Positions 46,353-56,074 of a stretch of 64,000 nt of DNA are shown one piece after another; positions within the stretch are counted from its first letter, which is position 1; the number at the start of each line of letters is the position of its first letter. The notes beneath the pieces were generated by a model. It ran no database searches. It had not been told where the DNA came from and saw only the letters and a list, made by a program, of their open reading frames with translations. This stretch comes from an endosymbiont of Acanthamoeba sp. UWC8 (GTDB lineage Bacteria; Pseudomonadota; Alphaproteobacteria; Rickettsiales; Midichloriaceae). The stretch lies in assembly GCF_000730245.1 (NCBI RefSeq), contig NZ_CP004403.1:1426001-1490000 (forward strand), in the 5' to 3' direction. A program made the position numbers and the translations under genes.

Positions 46353-48473
46353 ATGCGCATTGGGAGTTTCAATCTGCCATTTGATAAGGAAGGAATCTTA
46401 AACGGACTTTCCGGTTCAAAGCGCAATTTAGATATCTTTTTTGCAGTAGGTGTTCTTTGTATAGTCGGGGTGCTTATCTTTCCGATTCCTCCAATGGTAG
46501 TTGATTTTCTTTTAAGTATTTCGATCACACTTTCAGTTTTGATATTAATGACATCGCTTTTTATTGATAGGCCTCTGGATTTTAGTTCGTTTCCTACCGT
46601 TTTATTAGTTGTAACCATGCTAAGGCTTTCTCTAAGTATTGCAACCACCAGGCTAATATTAAGTAAAGGTCATACGGGTACCAGTGCGGCAGGGCACGTA
46701 GTTGAGGCATTCGGTTACTTTGTTATGCAAGGCTCGGTTATAATCGGAGTTATCGTTTTTGCTATTCTTACTATTATAAATTTTATCGTTATTACTAAAG
46801 GTTCGGGCAGGATTGCAGAGGTGGCGGCAAGATTTAGCTTAGATGCAATGCCGGGCAAACAGATGGCTATAGATGCCGATCTTTCAGCCGGATTAATCAG
46901 TGAAGAAATAGCACGAACTCGCAGAAAGCATTTAGAAGATGAAAATACTTTCTTCGGAGCTATGGATGGTGCTAATAAATTTGTTCGCGGTGATGCTATC
47001 GCTGCACTGCTTATCATATTTATCAACTTTGTTGCCGGTATTATAATCGGTACCGTGCAAATGGACATGAGTTTTGAAAAAGCGCTTACCACATATACCA
47101 TACTTACTATCGGTGACGGATTGGTTACTCAGATACCGGCATTAATAGTATCTACAGGGGCAGGTTTATTGGTAACAAAATCAGGTTCTACCGGCTCCGC
47201 TGAAAAGGCAATATTTGAGCAGTTGGGAAGTTATCCGAAAGCTTTAGGAGTTAGTTCGGGGTTAATTGCATTTATGGCGATGATGCCTGGGATTCCTGCT
47301 GTTCCTTTTCTATTTGTAGCCGGTATAACTTCAGGCCTTGCATATTATTTAAATAAGGCTAAAGCTAAGGTTAAAGCGGATGAAGAGAAAGCAGATGGTA
47401 AAGCTCAAGGTGATGAAAGTGTTGACGGAACCGCTCCTGAGGATGCTTTAAGTGATACTTTACAAATTGATACTATAAAACTGGAATTAGGTTATGAGTT
47501 ATTATCTTTAATTAATTATCAAAAAGGCCATAAATTAACTGATCAGATAAAAGCCTTAAGAAAGCAGATTGCCAGAGATATGGGGTTCATTATACCTTCA
47601 ATTAGAATACAGGATAATCTTGAGCTAGACCCGACTACCTATTGTATTAAGATTAAAGATATAGAGTGCGGCAGGTCGAATGTCAGGCCGGAAATGCTGT
47701 TAGTAATGGAGCCGAAAGGAAAAGCTATTGAGCTTCCGGGAGAAGTCACGACTGAACCTGCGTTCGGGTTAGCTGCTAAGTGGATACTTGAAGATCAAAG
47801 AGAAGAAGCACTATTTAAAGAGTATACGGTAGTTGACCCGCCGACGGTTATTATCACTCATTTAACGGAAATTATTAAGGAAAATATAACTGAGTTACTT
47901 ACCTATAGCCAAACCCAAAAGCTAATCGATGGATTATCCCCCGAACATAAGAAATTAGCTTCGGAGATCATTCCTTCACAAATTTCTACCACAGTTTTAC
48001 AGAGGATTTTACAGCAGCTTTTATCCGAAGGGGTATCAATTAGAGATTTATCCACTATTCTTGAAGCTGTTTCCGAGATTTCAGTGAACACCAACAATGC
48101 ATCAAAAATTGCGGAACATGTGAGAACCAGGCTTTCTAAGCAAATCTGCCATACTAATACTAATGAAAAAGGATATATACCGATAGTTATATTATCACCT
48201 CAATGGGAACAGGCATTTGCAGATGCAATTACCGGAGATAATGATGAAAAGCAACTTATAATGGCGCCGAGTAAATTGCAGGAATTTGTTGCTTCCATTA
48301 ATAAAGTTTTAGAGAGACATGCGCTTGAAGGGGAGTTTCCCGTAATTTTAACTTCCTCAAATCTTAGACCTTTTATTAGAGCTATTGTTGAGAGATTAAG
48401 GGCAAATATAGTAGTGTTATCGCAAAGCGAAATTCACCCTAAAGCTAAAATTAAAACAATAGGTCAAATTTAA
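46353..48473 (+). CDS. flhA: Flagellar export gate protein FlhA
   Basis: This is the full-length 706-residue FlhA. The N-terminal half has about eight membrane helices, with the family signature RIAEVAARFSLDAMPGKQMA near residues 151-170 and DADLSAGLISEEIARTRR after it, the FHIPEP cytoplasmic loop. The C-terminal cytoplasmic domain, about 360-706, includes PALIVSTGAGLLV before it and FPVILTSSNLRPFIRAIVER near the end. FlhA recruits substrate-chaperone complexes to the flagellar type III export gate. An intact copy supports a working flagellar secretion apparatus. It is followed 7 bp later by priA. InvA/SctV homologues are the alternative, but the sequence fits FlhA. Confidence 0.95.
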   Translation: MRIGSFNLPFDKEGILNGLSGSKRNLDIFFAVGVLCIVGVLIFPIPPMVVDFLLSISITLSVLILMTSLFIDRPLDFSSFPTVLLVVTMLRLSLSIATTRLILSKGHTGTSAAGHVVEAFGYFVMQGSVIIGVIVFAILTIINFIVITKGSGRIAEVAARFSLDAMPGKQMAIDADLSAGLISEEIARTRRKHLEDENTFFGAMDGANKFVRGDAIAALLIIFINFVAGIIIGTVQMDMSFEKALTTYTILTIGDGLVTQIPALIVSTGAGLLVTKSGSTGSAEKAIFEQLGSYPKALGVSSGLIAFMAMMPGIPAVPFLFVAGITSGLAYYLNKAKAKVKADEEKADGKAQGDESVDGTAPEDALSDTLQIDTIKLELGYELLSLINYQKGHKLTDQIKALRKQIARDMGFIIPSIRIQDNLELDPTTYCIKIKDIECGRSNVRPEMLLVMEPKGKAIELPGEVTTEPAFGLAAKWILEDQREEALFKEYTVVDPPTVIITHLTEIIKENITELLTYSQTQKLIDGLSPEHKKLASEIIPSQISTTVLQRILQQLLSEGVSIRDLSTILEAVSEISVNTNNASKIAEHVRTRLSKQICHTNTNEKGYIPIVILSPQWEQAFADAITGDNDEKQLIMAPSKLQEFVASINKVLERHALEGEFPVILTSSNLRPFIRAIVERLRANIVVLSQSEIHPKAKIKTIGQI

Positions 48474-48480
48474 TTAAATA

Positions 48481-50445
48481 ATGGAAACACTTTATTCTGT
48501 TTTGCTACCGCTAAGGTTCGATAAGCCTTTTACCTATAAATATACGGGTGAAGATGACTTATCGCACGGGCAGCTAGTTAAAGTTTCTTTCAGAAGCACC
48601 GAGATAATTGGTGTTATTATAGGTAAGACCAATGAAAGCCATGGTAAACTTAAGGAAATCAGTAAAGTTTATAGGGGGCTGAAATTTGAAGAAAGCCTTA
48701 TAAAATTTATTGGCCGGGTAGCGGATTATAACATGGTACCCAGAGGGTTAATACTTAAAATGGTACTTGGGGGCAATAAGCATTTTGATAAAGAAGTTAA
48801 GTTTGAAATAGAAGCGCATAAAACCATATCAAACTTGGTGAGCTTAAGAGAGGAACAACAAAGTGCTTTAGAGCTTATTCAAGAAAAGTTGTCACAAAAT
48901 CAATATAGCTCTATTTTACTTGAAGGTATAACCGGTTCCGGTAAAACGGAAGTTTACTTAAAAGCTGTGGAAGAATTAATTAATCAAGGTAAACAGACGC
49001 TAGTGCTATTGCCTGAAATTGTTTTAACCACTCAACTTATGCAAAGATTTGAAGAAAGGTTAGGTTTTAAGCCGGTTCAGTGGCATTCAAGCATTTCTCC
49101 TAAGGAAAAAAAAATATATTGGGAGGCGGTTTTCAGCGGTAAAGCAAAATTTATAGTCGGGGCAAGGAGCGCGTTATTCCTGCCGTATAGGAATTTAAAG
49201 CTGATTGTAATCGATGAAGAGCATGATCAATCATACAAGCAGGAAGAAGGAGTAATCTATAATGCTCGAGATATGGCGATTTTAAGGGCAAGTTTGGAAA
49301 AAGTACCTATTATTCTCTCTTCAGCTACTCCTTCTTTAGAAAGTATATATAACGTTAAGCAAAACAAGTCTGAAAAAGTTTATCTTTCTTCTCGTCACGG
49401 AACAGCAACATTACCGGAAATTAAAATAGTTGATTTGAATAAAGAGCAGCTTAATAAAGGAGAATGGATTTCTCCCACCTTAAAAAGCCATCTTGAAGAA
49501 ATCCTGGCTTCAAAGCAACAATCTTTATTATTCCTTAATCGTAGAGGGTATGCTCCGATTACCTACTGTAGTAACTGCAAAACTAAAGTAGAATGCCCGG
49601 ATTGTAATTTTTGGATGGTAGAACATAAGAAAAAAGGTGTTTTACAATGTCATTATTGTGGGTATTCAATTGAGAAAGTGCAAAAATGTACAACATGCGG
49701 CAGTACCGAAAAAGTTTTTGCCTTAGGCCCGGGGGTAGAAAGAATAGAAGAAGAAATCAAAAAACTTTTGCCTGATGCCAGAACTGTCTTATTTACCAGC
49801 GATACCATCGAAAACCATAAAGAAGCTGAAAAGATAATTGATGCAATTATGAATAATGAAGTTGATATTGTAATCGGTACCCAAATGGCGGCAAAAGGGT
49901 TGCATTTCCCTAAGCTTAACTTAGTCGGGATAATAGAAGCTGATAAAAACTTAGTCGGCGGAGACATAAGAACACTAGAGCGGACCTATCAGTTACTGCA
50001 TCAAGTTTCAGGCAGGGCAGGGAGAGAAGCTGAGAAAGGAGTGGTAATCATTCAAACTTATGAACCGGAAAGCGCATTGCTAAAAAACTTAAGCAACGGA
50101 AATAGTGAGAAGTTCTATGAAGCGGAGTTAAATGATAGAATGGAAGCTGATATGCCCCCCTATTCAAAACTTGCAATTATAACTTTACAATCTATAAGTG
50201 AACAAGCTTGTTTGGATACCGCAGATCAAATCGCTGCTCATATTCCTGAAACCGGCAATATTACTGTTCTAGGCCCCTCACCTGCTCCGATCTTTATGTT
50301 AAGAAAAAGATATCGTTATAGATTCATTATTAAGAGTGCAAAGAATATAAATATGCAAAAGATTATTGCTCATTGGCTTTCTAAAATTAACCTCTCTCCA
50401 AGAGTTAAGCTTAAGATAGATATTGACCCTTATAGTTTTTTATAA
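48481..50445 (+). CDS. priA: Primosomal protein N' (PriA helicase)
   Basis: This 654-residue protein restarts stalled replication forks. The N-terminal DNA-binding domain begins YSVLLPLRFDKPFTYKY. The helicase core has LLEGITGSGKTEVYLKAVE near residue 145 (Walker A), VIDEEHDQSYKQE (DEEH box) and LILSSATPS-type motif III (ILSSATPSLESI). The zinc-binding cysteines are seen in YCSNCKTKVECPDCNFW and QCHYCGYSIEKVQKCTTCGS. QLLHQVSGRAGRE is motif VI. It is somewhat short but complete. It follows flhA by 7 bp, an operon link of no obvious functional meaning. Confidence 0.96.
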   Translation: METLYSVLLPLRFDKPFTYKYTGEDDLSHGQLVKVSFRSTEIIGVIIGKTNESHGKLKEISKVYRGLKFEESLIKFIGRVADYNMVPRGLILKMVLGGNKHFDKEVKFEIEAHKTISNLVSLREEQQSALELIQEKLSQNQYSSILLEGITGSGKTEVYLKAVEELINQGKQTLVLLPEIVLTTQLMQRFEERLGFKPVQWHSSISPKEKKIYWEAVFSGKAKFIVGARSALFLPYRNLKLIVIDEEHDQSYKQEEGVIYNARDMAILRASLEKVPIILSSATPSLESIYNVKQNKSEKVYLSSRHGTATLPEIKIVDLNKEQLNKGEWISPTLKSHLEEILASKQQSLLFLNRRGYAPITYCSNCKTKVECPDCNFWMVEHKKKGVLQCHYCGYSIEKVQKCTTCGSTEKVFALGPGVERIEEEIKKLLPDARTVLFTSDTIENHKEAEKIIDAIMNNEVDIVIGTQMAAKGLHFPKLNLVGIIEADKNLVGGDIRTLERTYQLLHQVSGRAGREAEKGVVIIQTYEPESALLKNLSNGNSEKFYEAELNDRMEADMPPYSKLAIITLQSISEQACLDTADQIAAHIPETGNITVLGPSPAPIFMLRKRYRYRFIIKSAKNINMQKIIAHWLSKINLSPRVKLKIDIDPYSFL

Positions 50446-50454
50446 GAAGTATTG

Positions 50455-51792
50455 TCAAAGCTTGCTAATTTCAAAAGTTCCTTTGGTATCTTTTATAGTA
50501 TAACCTTTGCTCTCAATTTCTCCTCTTAAAGAGTCAGCTAATTGCCAATTTTTTTCCGCCTTAGCTTGCATGCGATTGTTTGCAAGTTTTATAATTTCAG
50601 CAGGTATAGTTTCAATATCTTTTAAAAGATTTAAACCTAAAAATTCGGCATTTCTATAAAGATGAAGCGCCATAGTTTCATTGCCTTTGAAAAACTGATC
50701 AGCATAACCATGAAGTCTGGCAAGAGCAGCAGGAGTATTTAAATCATCTTTTAAATCTTCTATTACTTCAAGGTTAGCTGTAGAAGCTAAGTCTTCTTTA
50801 TTAAATTTACTTAATACGTTTCTGAATCTCTCAATAGCCTTTTTCGCATCGTCAATTGCTTTTTGGGTAAAATCTTGAGGCTTGCGATAATGAGTCGTGA
50901 GGTAAAAATACCTTAGCACAGTGCCCTCAATTCCTTCACTTAAGGCTTCTCTCACGGTTTTAAAGTTATTTAGGCTTTTGCTCATCTTCTCGCCGTCAAC
51001 AGTTAAAAAACCGTTGTGTACCCAGTAACGGGCAAATTCGGCGGAATTATTAGCGCATACGCTTTGAGCAATTTCATTTTCATGATGAGGAAAAGTTAAA
51101 TCTATTCCTCCGCCATGGATATCAAAAGTATTGCCGAGGTGCTTTTTACTCATTGCAGAGCATTCAATATGCCAACCCGGTCTACCCCTGCCCCATGGGC
51201 TTTCGAAGCTGGCATGGTATTCATTTTCTTTTGCGGGCTTCCATAAAACAAAATCAGCCGGGTGCTTTTTGAAAGGTGCAACCTCTACTCTTGCTCCTGC
51301 AATCATTTCTTCAACACTTCTTCTTGAAAGTTTGCCATATCCCTCAAAAGACTCAATGTTAAAAAGAACATGCCCTTCTACCGGATAAGCAAACCCTTGC
51401 TTGATTAGGCTCTCGATCATTTCAATCATCTCTTGGATATGTGCGGTTGCTCTCGGCTCAATTGTCGGAGGAAGGCAAGAAATGGCCGCTATATCTTCAT
51501 GATAATAATCGGTAATACGAGTGGTTAGGGAGCTAATATCTTCTTTATTGAGTTCGGAAGCTGTAATGATTTTATCGTCGACGTCAGTAATATTACGAAC
51601 AAAGGTAACCTTAGGATACACTTTTTTCAGTAACCGATATAAAGTATCAAACACCACAGCAGAGCGCGCATTACCAAGATGAGGACGATCATAAACGGTA
51701 GGGCCACAAACATACATCTTAATATGAAGCGGATCTATGGGAATAAATTCTTCTTTAGCTTTGGTAAGTGTATTAGTTAAAAATATGGACAT
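50455..51792 (-). CDS. cysS: Cysteinyl-tRNA synthetase
   Basis: This 445-residue class I synthetase charges tRNA-Cys. The start region YVCGPTVYDRPHLGNARS near residues 28-45 contains the zinc Cys and the HIGH-equivalent PHLGNAR. WHIECSAMS and DIHGGGIDLTFPHHENEIAQS supply further zinc ligands. The KMSKS loop is EKMSKSLNN near residue 270. The C-terminal helical anticodon-binding part is of normal size. It lies downstream of the damaged surA gene on the same strand. Confidence 0.97.
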   Translation of the reverse strand: MSIFLTNTLTKAKEEFIPIDPLHIKMYVCGPTVYDRPHLGNARSAVVFDTLYRLLKKVYPKVTFVRNITDVDDKIITASELNKEDISSLTTRITDYYHEDIAAISCLPPTIEPRATAHIQEMIEMIESLIKQGFAYPVEGHVLFNIESFEGYGKLSRRSVEEMIAGARVEVAPFKKHPADFVLWKPAKENEYHASFESPWGRGRPGWHIECSAMSKKHLGNTFDIHGGGIDLTFPHHENEIAQSVCANNSAEFARYWVHNGFLTVDGEKMSKSLNNFKTVREALSEGIEGTVLRYFYLTTHYRKPQDFTQKAIDDAKKAIERFRNVLSKFNKEDLASTANLEVIEDLKDDLNTPAALARLHGYADQFFKGNETMALHLYRNAEFLGLNLLKDIETIPAEIIKLANNRMQAKAEKNWQLADSLRGEIESKGYTIKDTKGTFEISKL

Positions 51793-51825
51793 ATTTTTTT
51801 ATATTACCCGATTTGGATTTAAGAA

Positions 51826-52772
51826 TTATTTTAAATCAATAAAAGCTTGGTTTCTAAGTTTTAAAAGATAAGCCTTAACTCGGTTATCGAGCTTCCTTTG
51901 TTTCAAAGATTCTCTTAATTCCTCATCTTTAGCCAAATTTGAAGGGGGTAAATCTTCTTTTTGCTGCGGAGCAACCTTTCTATCAAGTACTTTTATTATA
52001 TATACGCTATCATTCATAATAATGGGCTCAGAAATTTCACCCGGCTTAAGATTAATTACTGCTTCAACGAATTCATTAGATAGCTGTTTGATATAAAACC
52101 AACCTATCTCTCCTGATTTAGCAGCACTGGAGCTTTGAGAAAAGTTTTTGGCAAGTTTGGCAAAGTCAGCGCCGTTTTTAATTTGGTCAGCTAATTGTTC
52201 TATTAAATCTTTAGCTTCCTCAATATTATTAGTGCCGGTAAAGATTGCTATTTCTGCAAGTCTTACTTTATCTTCATCTCGAGTTGTAGAGTGAGTTCTT
52301 TGTAATAGAGGGGAATCTTTGATATCCTGCTCGGTTACTACTACAAACGGTTCAATTTGAGTTTTAATAAGTTTTGACCAAAGTAATTGATGCTTTATTT
52401 GATTTTCCAGTTCATCTTGAGAAATTCCCGAGTTTTTTAAAAATGCATCAAGTTGGCTAATCTTTAAATTATTATTAGCTGCAATAGTATGAAAAGCACG
52501 TTTAATATCTATTTCATCAACTATGATATTTAGTTTTTTGCTTCCTGTTCAAAAAGCTTTTCATCTATTAGCATCTGTAAAACTTGGAATTTTAAAGCTT
52601 CTAAAGCTTTCGGGTTGTGAGGCAGATTATTGGATTTTACAACCAATTCTATTCTGCGATTTAGATCTAGGTCGGTTATCGGCATATGGTTTACGACTGC
52701 AACAACTGCTTGTTCAGCAGCATATGAGAGTTGGTAAAAGATAATAAATATAAATAACAATATTTTTTTCAT
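51826..52772 (-). pseudogene. surA: Frameshifted surA (parvulin-type periplasmic chaperone)
   Basis: Reading from 52772 the - strand encodes a signal peptide (MKKILLFIFIIFYQLSYAAE) and the SurA N-domain start (VVAVVNHMPITDLDLNRRIE), then stops at 52530. In the next frame the protein continues without any stop from about 52534 to 51826. That part includes a parvulin domain (ADFAKLAKNFSQSSSAAKSG, then EIGWFY). The break falls in a run of six As (52539-52534 on the - strand); adding one A would restore a single 315-residue SurA. AAGGAG precedes the start, and lptD lies just upstream on the same strand, the classic lptD-surA order. It could be a true pseudogene, a gene rescued by slippage, or a sequencing error. 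The reconstructed protein has one parvulin domain rather than the two of E. coli SurA. Confidence 0.85.
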
Positions 52773-52791
52773 TCTACTCCTTTTCCTCTAA

Positions 52792-55002
52792 TTAAAATCC
52801 GGGAATCTTAACATTTAAAGCATATGTCGTGCTTGGTTTTAAATCATTAAGCTTTGTATGGTCTCTTTCTACAACAAAAAATGTCTGTAAGCAATCTCCG
52901 AGATAGTTAAGATTCACCCCTTCGGAAATTTTCTTACTTGCTCCGGGGATTTTACCGCCTAATTTTCTCTTTACATGCCCCCCTAGCCACCAATCATTAT
53001 AAATATTATATGAAGCTGTGCTTGTTACATCTTTGCGATAAATTTTATTAAGTTGGTTATTATAAGTAAATATTTTTTTACCGACTTCCATATAATTTAT
53101 CGACATATTCCATTCAGGTAAATTTAAAGAAGTATATACTTCATTACGCATTACGGACAAATCTTTGTTATCTAATCTTAATTTATGCACAAGGTATACT
53201 TCTTTGATGGGCTGTAAATATACTTTACTTACATAATCGGATCTCTTTTCTGTAAGGCCGGAAGCTTTACCGTAATTTTCATGCTTTTTAAAATTAAAAA
53301 CTTCTCCGACGGTAAAACCGAGGTTTTCAATATATTTGCTTTTTAAATTACCTCTTAAGCCGTAATTTAAGCGAGATCCTGTTTCTAATTGGTCATGCCC
53401 TAAATACCTGTTGCTACTTATTAAATTTAAGGCAGAAATTTCAAAAAACTGGCTATCCTCATTAGGAATTATATGTGACGGTTTATGATCGCGGGCAATT
53501 ATCAGATTTGCAATCGGTTCAAGAGTTATTGTTCCGAAATTAGTATAATTTACAAGAGGTAATCTCCATTCGATATCAAATTGCGGATAAGCCATCGTGG
53601 TGTTACCTACCGGTTTATCGCCGGTAACTTTTTTAGAGTTATTACTTTGGTGTACCTGATAATAATCACCTCTAATACTTCCACCTATTTGTAATAACTG
53701 CCCATAGGGTAAAACAAAAGGGACTTTGTATCCGACAGTAGAAGATAACCTTTGGTATTTTAAACCGGTATTTCTATGCAAATTCAAAGCATCAATATCA
53801 AAATAAATTTTTGAGTTATTATACTCTAAGTCTTTATCAAAATAACCTCTCAACCAAGGAACAACTCTAGGAGCTGTTTTCCAATCTGCGTCGGTATAAG
53901 CCGTATTTAAATTTTGGAAGTATAGAGTATCTAAAAATAAATAATTATTATCCCAGAAATTCCTAACAAATCCATTGGTAGTTAAGATATCTTCCTGGCT
54001 GATTTTATATTTTTTAAGATATGTTTTACTCTTATCATATACTCTCATTAGATTAAGACCGATATAACTATCAAACATAGTATTTTCTAAAGTAAAGAGG
54101 GATTCGAAGTTAATATGGCCTCTCACTTGTTTACTGTTTTCAACCACTGTACCATCTTTTAGAACTTTCTTAGTATCAATCATGCTACCTTCTAATAGGT
54201 ATTCACCATGATCGGTTAAGTGCCTAAAGTTTCCTTCCAGTAACGGTTGATCTTTTGTAAACAGCCTGACTGATGTAGTTGCATCCATGTTAGGGGCTAT
54301 GTTCCAGTAATAAGGAGTTCTTATGCTGTAACCGAAGTCATTTGTCCAAGTGAAATTCGGTGATAAGAACCCACTCTTACGCTTGGCTCCCGGAGTAGGA
54401 GTGACAATATAAGGCGTATATGCAATCGGAGTTCCAAAGGCTTCTAATCTTGCGTGTTTATAAGTGATAGATTCCTTATCCCGGTCAATTAAGGCTTCTT
54501 TTGCCCTAATTTGCCATAAGGGTATATTGGGAAACACATTGTTTTCACATATCCGACAGGTTGAGAAGACTACGTTGCCCATTTGCATCTTAGTTTTACT
54601 GAAGATCTCTACTTCTGATGCAGATATTAAACCGTTCTCAGTAAGTCTTCCTTTAAAATTTAAGGCTCTTCCTTTATATAAAAACCTATCCAGATTTAAA
54701 ATGTCGGCAAAATAAACGCTGCCGTCCTCTTTAAGAATGGCAATATTTCCTTTAGCGTAATATTTATCTTCAGCCTTATGGTAATGCATTTCTTCAGCTG
54801 TTAAGACTTCATTGCCTTGCACAACTATAACATCTCCCTTAAAAATAATTACCTCATCGGCATCATTGTAAAAAAGATCATTATATTCTATATATACCGG
54901 TTTATTTTGGGAGTTTACGTAAGTATTTCCATAACTTGTTTTATAGGCAAAGAGTATTAAACCGATAAAAAATAATATTAAACGCTGCATTGTTAATTTC
55001 AA
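52792..55002 (-). CDS. lptD: LPS-assembly outer-membrane protein LptD
   Basis: This is a 736-residue outer-membrane protein. A signal peptide (to about residue 25) is followed by the periplasmic OstA/LptA-like beta-jellyroll, with VQGNEVLTAEEMHYHKAEDK near residue 60 and the conserved C-x2-C near 148-151 (FSTCRICENN). A large beta-barrel then runs to the C-terminus, starting with RKSGFLSPNFTWTNDFGYSI (read near residues 205-224). It ends NVKIPGF, a terminal Phe typical of barrels. LptD inserts lipopolysaccharide into the outer leaflet, so the organism probably makes LPS. It is followed by surA, whose chaperone normally helps LptD fold. Confidence 0.93.
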   Translation of the reverse strand: MKLTMQRLILFFIGLILFAYKTSYGNTYVNSQNKPVYIEYNDLFYNDADEVIIFKGDVIVVQGNEVLTAEEMHYHKAEDKYYAKGNIAILKEDGSVYFADILNLDRFLYKGRALNFKGRLTENGLISASEVEIFSKTKMQMGNVVFSTCRICENNVFPNIPLWQIRAKEALIDRDKESITYKHARLEAFGTPIAYTPYIVTPTPGAKRKSGFLSPNFTWTNDFGYSIRTPYYWNIAPNMDATTSVRLFTKDQPLLEGNFRHLTDHGEYLLEGSMIDTKKVLKDGTVVENSKQVRGHINFESLFTLENTMFDSYIGLNLMRVYDKSKTYLKKYKISQEDILTTNGFVRNFWDNNYLFLDTLYFQNLNTAYTDADWKTAPRVVPWLRGYFDKDLEYNNSKIYFDIDALNLHRNTGLKYQRLSSTVGYKVPFVLPYGQLLQIGGSIRGDYYQVHQSNNSKKVTGDKPVGNTTMAYPQFDIEWRLPLVNYTNFGTITLEPIANLIIARDHKPSHIIPNEDSQFFEISALNLISSNRYLGHDQLETGSRLNYGLRGNLKSKYIENLGFTVGEVFNFKKHENYGKASGLTEKRSDYVSKVYLQPIKEVYLVHKLRLDNKDLSVMRNEVYTSLNLPEWNMSINYMEVGKKIFTYNNQLNKIYRKDVTSTASYNIYNDWWLGGHVKRKLGGKIPGASKKISEGVNLNYLGDCLQTFFVVERDHTKLNDLKPSTTYALNVKIPGF

Positions 55003-55123
55003 ATAAAGTAAGTATTGTTATATTTAGCAAAAAATTATAATTTTAACAACTAATTAACTTTGTTAATCCTTTGTTAGAAAATCGTGAATAATTTATCGGT
55101 AATGTGTTCGGATTATTGTTAGC

Positions 55124-56011
55124 CTAAGCATTAACCAATTTGCTGTAAGCTTCCATTAAAATTTTAAGTTTGTGGTTTTTTATATCAAAACCATAGGTGG
55201 CTTTAGTTGCTGCAATTTGCCCGATCGGCATTATTTCAATAGCCGTGCCTGTAAAAAATGCTGCCTCAGCTTCATTTAAATCTTCAATTTTTATGTATTT
55301 CTCTATTACCTCCATACCATTAGTCTTAGCAATTTCAATTACGGTTTGCCTGGTAATTCCGTTTAGAAAACAATCCGGAATCGGGGTTAAAAGTTTATTA
55401 CCTGAAATAATGAAAAAATTTGAAGTAGTTGCTTCAGTAATATTTTGGTTTATATCAAGCATGAGGGCATCATCAAATCCTTTTGCGGTAGCTTCATTTT
55501 TTACCATGGTTGCAATCATATATATTCCCGATGCTTTGCTTTTAAAAGGCGTACAAGCGGCCGGAGGCTTTATCCAATTGCTTATTACAACTCTTGCTCC
55601 TCTTTCTCGTATAGTTGTTCTGGATTGTTCAAAAGTTTCCCATCCCGCAATTGCAGTATGCACTTTACAGTTATTTCCTGAAATTAGCATAGTTTCACTG
55701 CCGAGCCATGCGACTGGTCTTAAATACCCGTCTTTAATATTTTGTTTTTTGATCACGTTAATTGCAGCGAGCTCAAGCTCTTCCAGGGTAAACGGTAGAT
55801 TATACCCGACAAGTTTCGCCGAGTTGATTAATCTTTGTTGATGCTCCCTTAGTTTGAAGGGTTTATAATTATAAATTCTAATACCTTCAAAAACGGTACA
55901 GCCGTAATGCAATCCATGAGTAAGAATGTGAATTTTAGCATCTTTCCACTCGACAAAATTGCCGTCAAACCAAATAAAACCTTCCCTTTGATCAAATGGA
56001 ATAAGAGACAT
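55124..56011 (-). CDS. ilvE: Branched-chain amino acid aminotransferase
   Basis: This is a 295-residue fold-type IV PLP enzyme. It begins with FDQREGFIWFDGNFVEWKDA, followed by LTHGLHYGCTVFEGIRIYNY. The PLP Lys lies in the ASGIYMIATMVKNEATAKG segment near residue 165. The substrate loop EATTSNFFIISGN and the C-terminal AAFFTGTAIEIMPIG are typical of IlvE. It transfers amino groups between branched-chain amino acids and 2-oxoglutarate. The rest of that pathway is not seen, so it may serve catabolism or interconversion of imported amino acids. D-amino-acid transaminase is less likely. AGGAG precedes the ATG. Confidence 0.93.
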   Translation of the reverse strand: MSLIPFDQREGFIWFDGNFVEWKDAKIHILTHGLHYGCTVFEGIRIYNYKPFKLREHQQRLINSAKLVGYNLPFTLEELELAAINVIKKQNIKDGYLRPVAWLGSETMLISGNNCKVHTAIAGWETFEQSRTTIRERGARVVISNWIKPPAACTPFKSKASGIYMIATMVKNEATAKGFDDALMLDINQNITEATTSNFFIISGNKLLTPIPDCFLNGITRQTVIEIAKTNGMEVIEKYIKIEDLNEAEAAFFTGTAIEIMPIGQIAATKATYGFDIKNHKLKILMEAYSKLVNA

Positions 56012-56074
56012 AAAAAACTCCTGTTAATTTATAAGAAGGAAGATATATTAGTTGCAAACTCAAAGCAATAATCT

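Noticed and set aside
55197-55841. Long open frame on the + strand opposite ilvE
   Set aside because: It is antisense to a clearly conserved aminotransferase and has no protein-like motif or ribosome site; it is a shadow.
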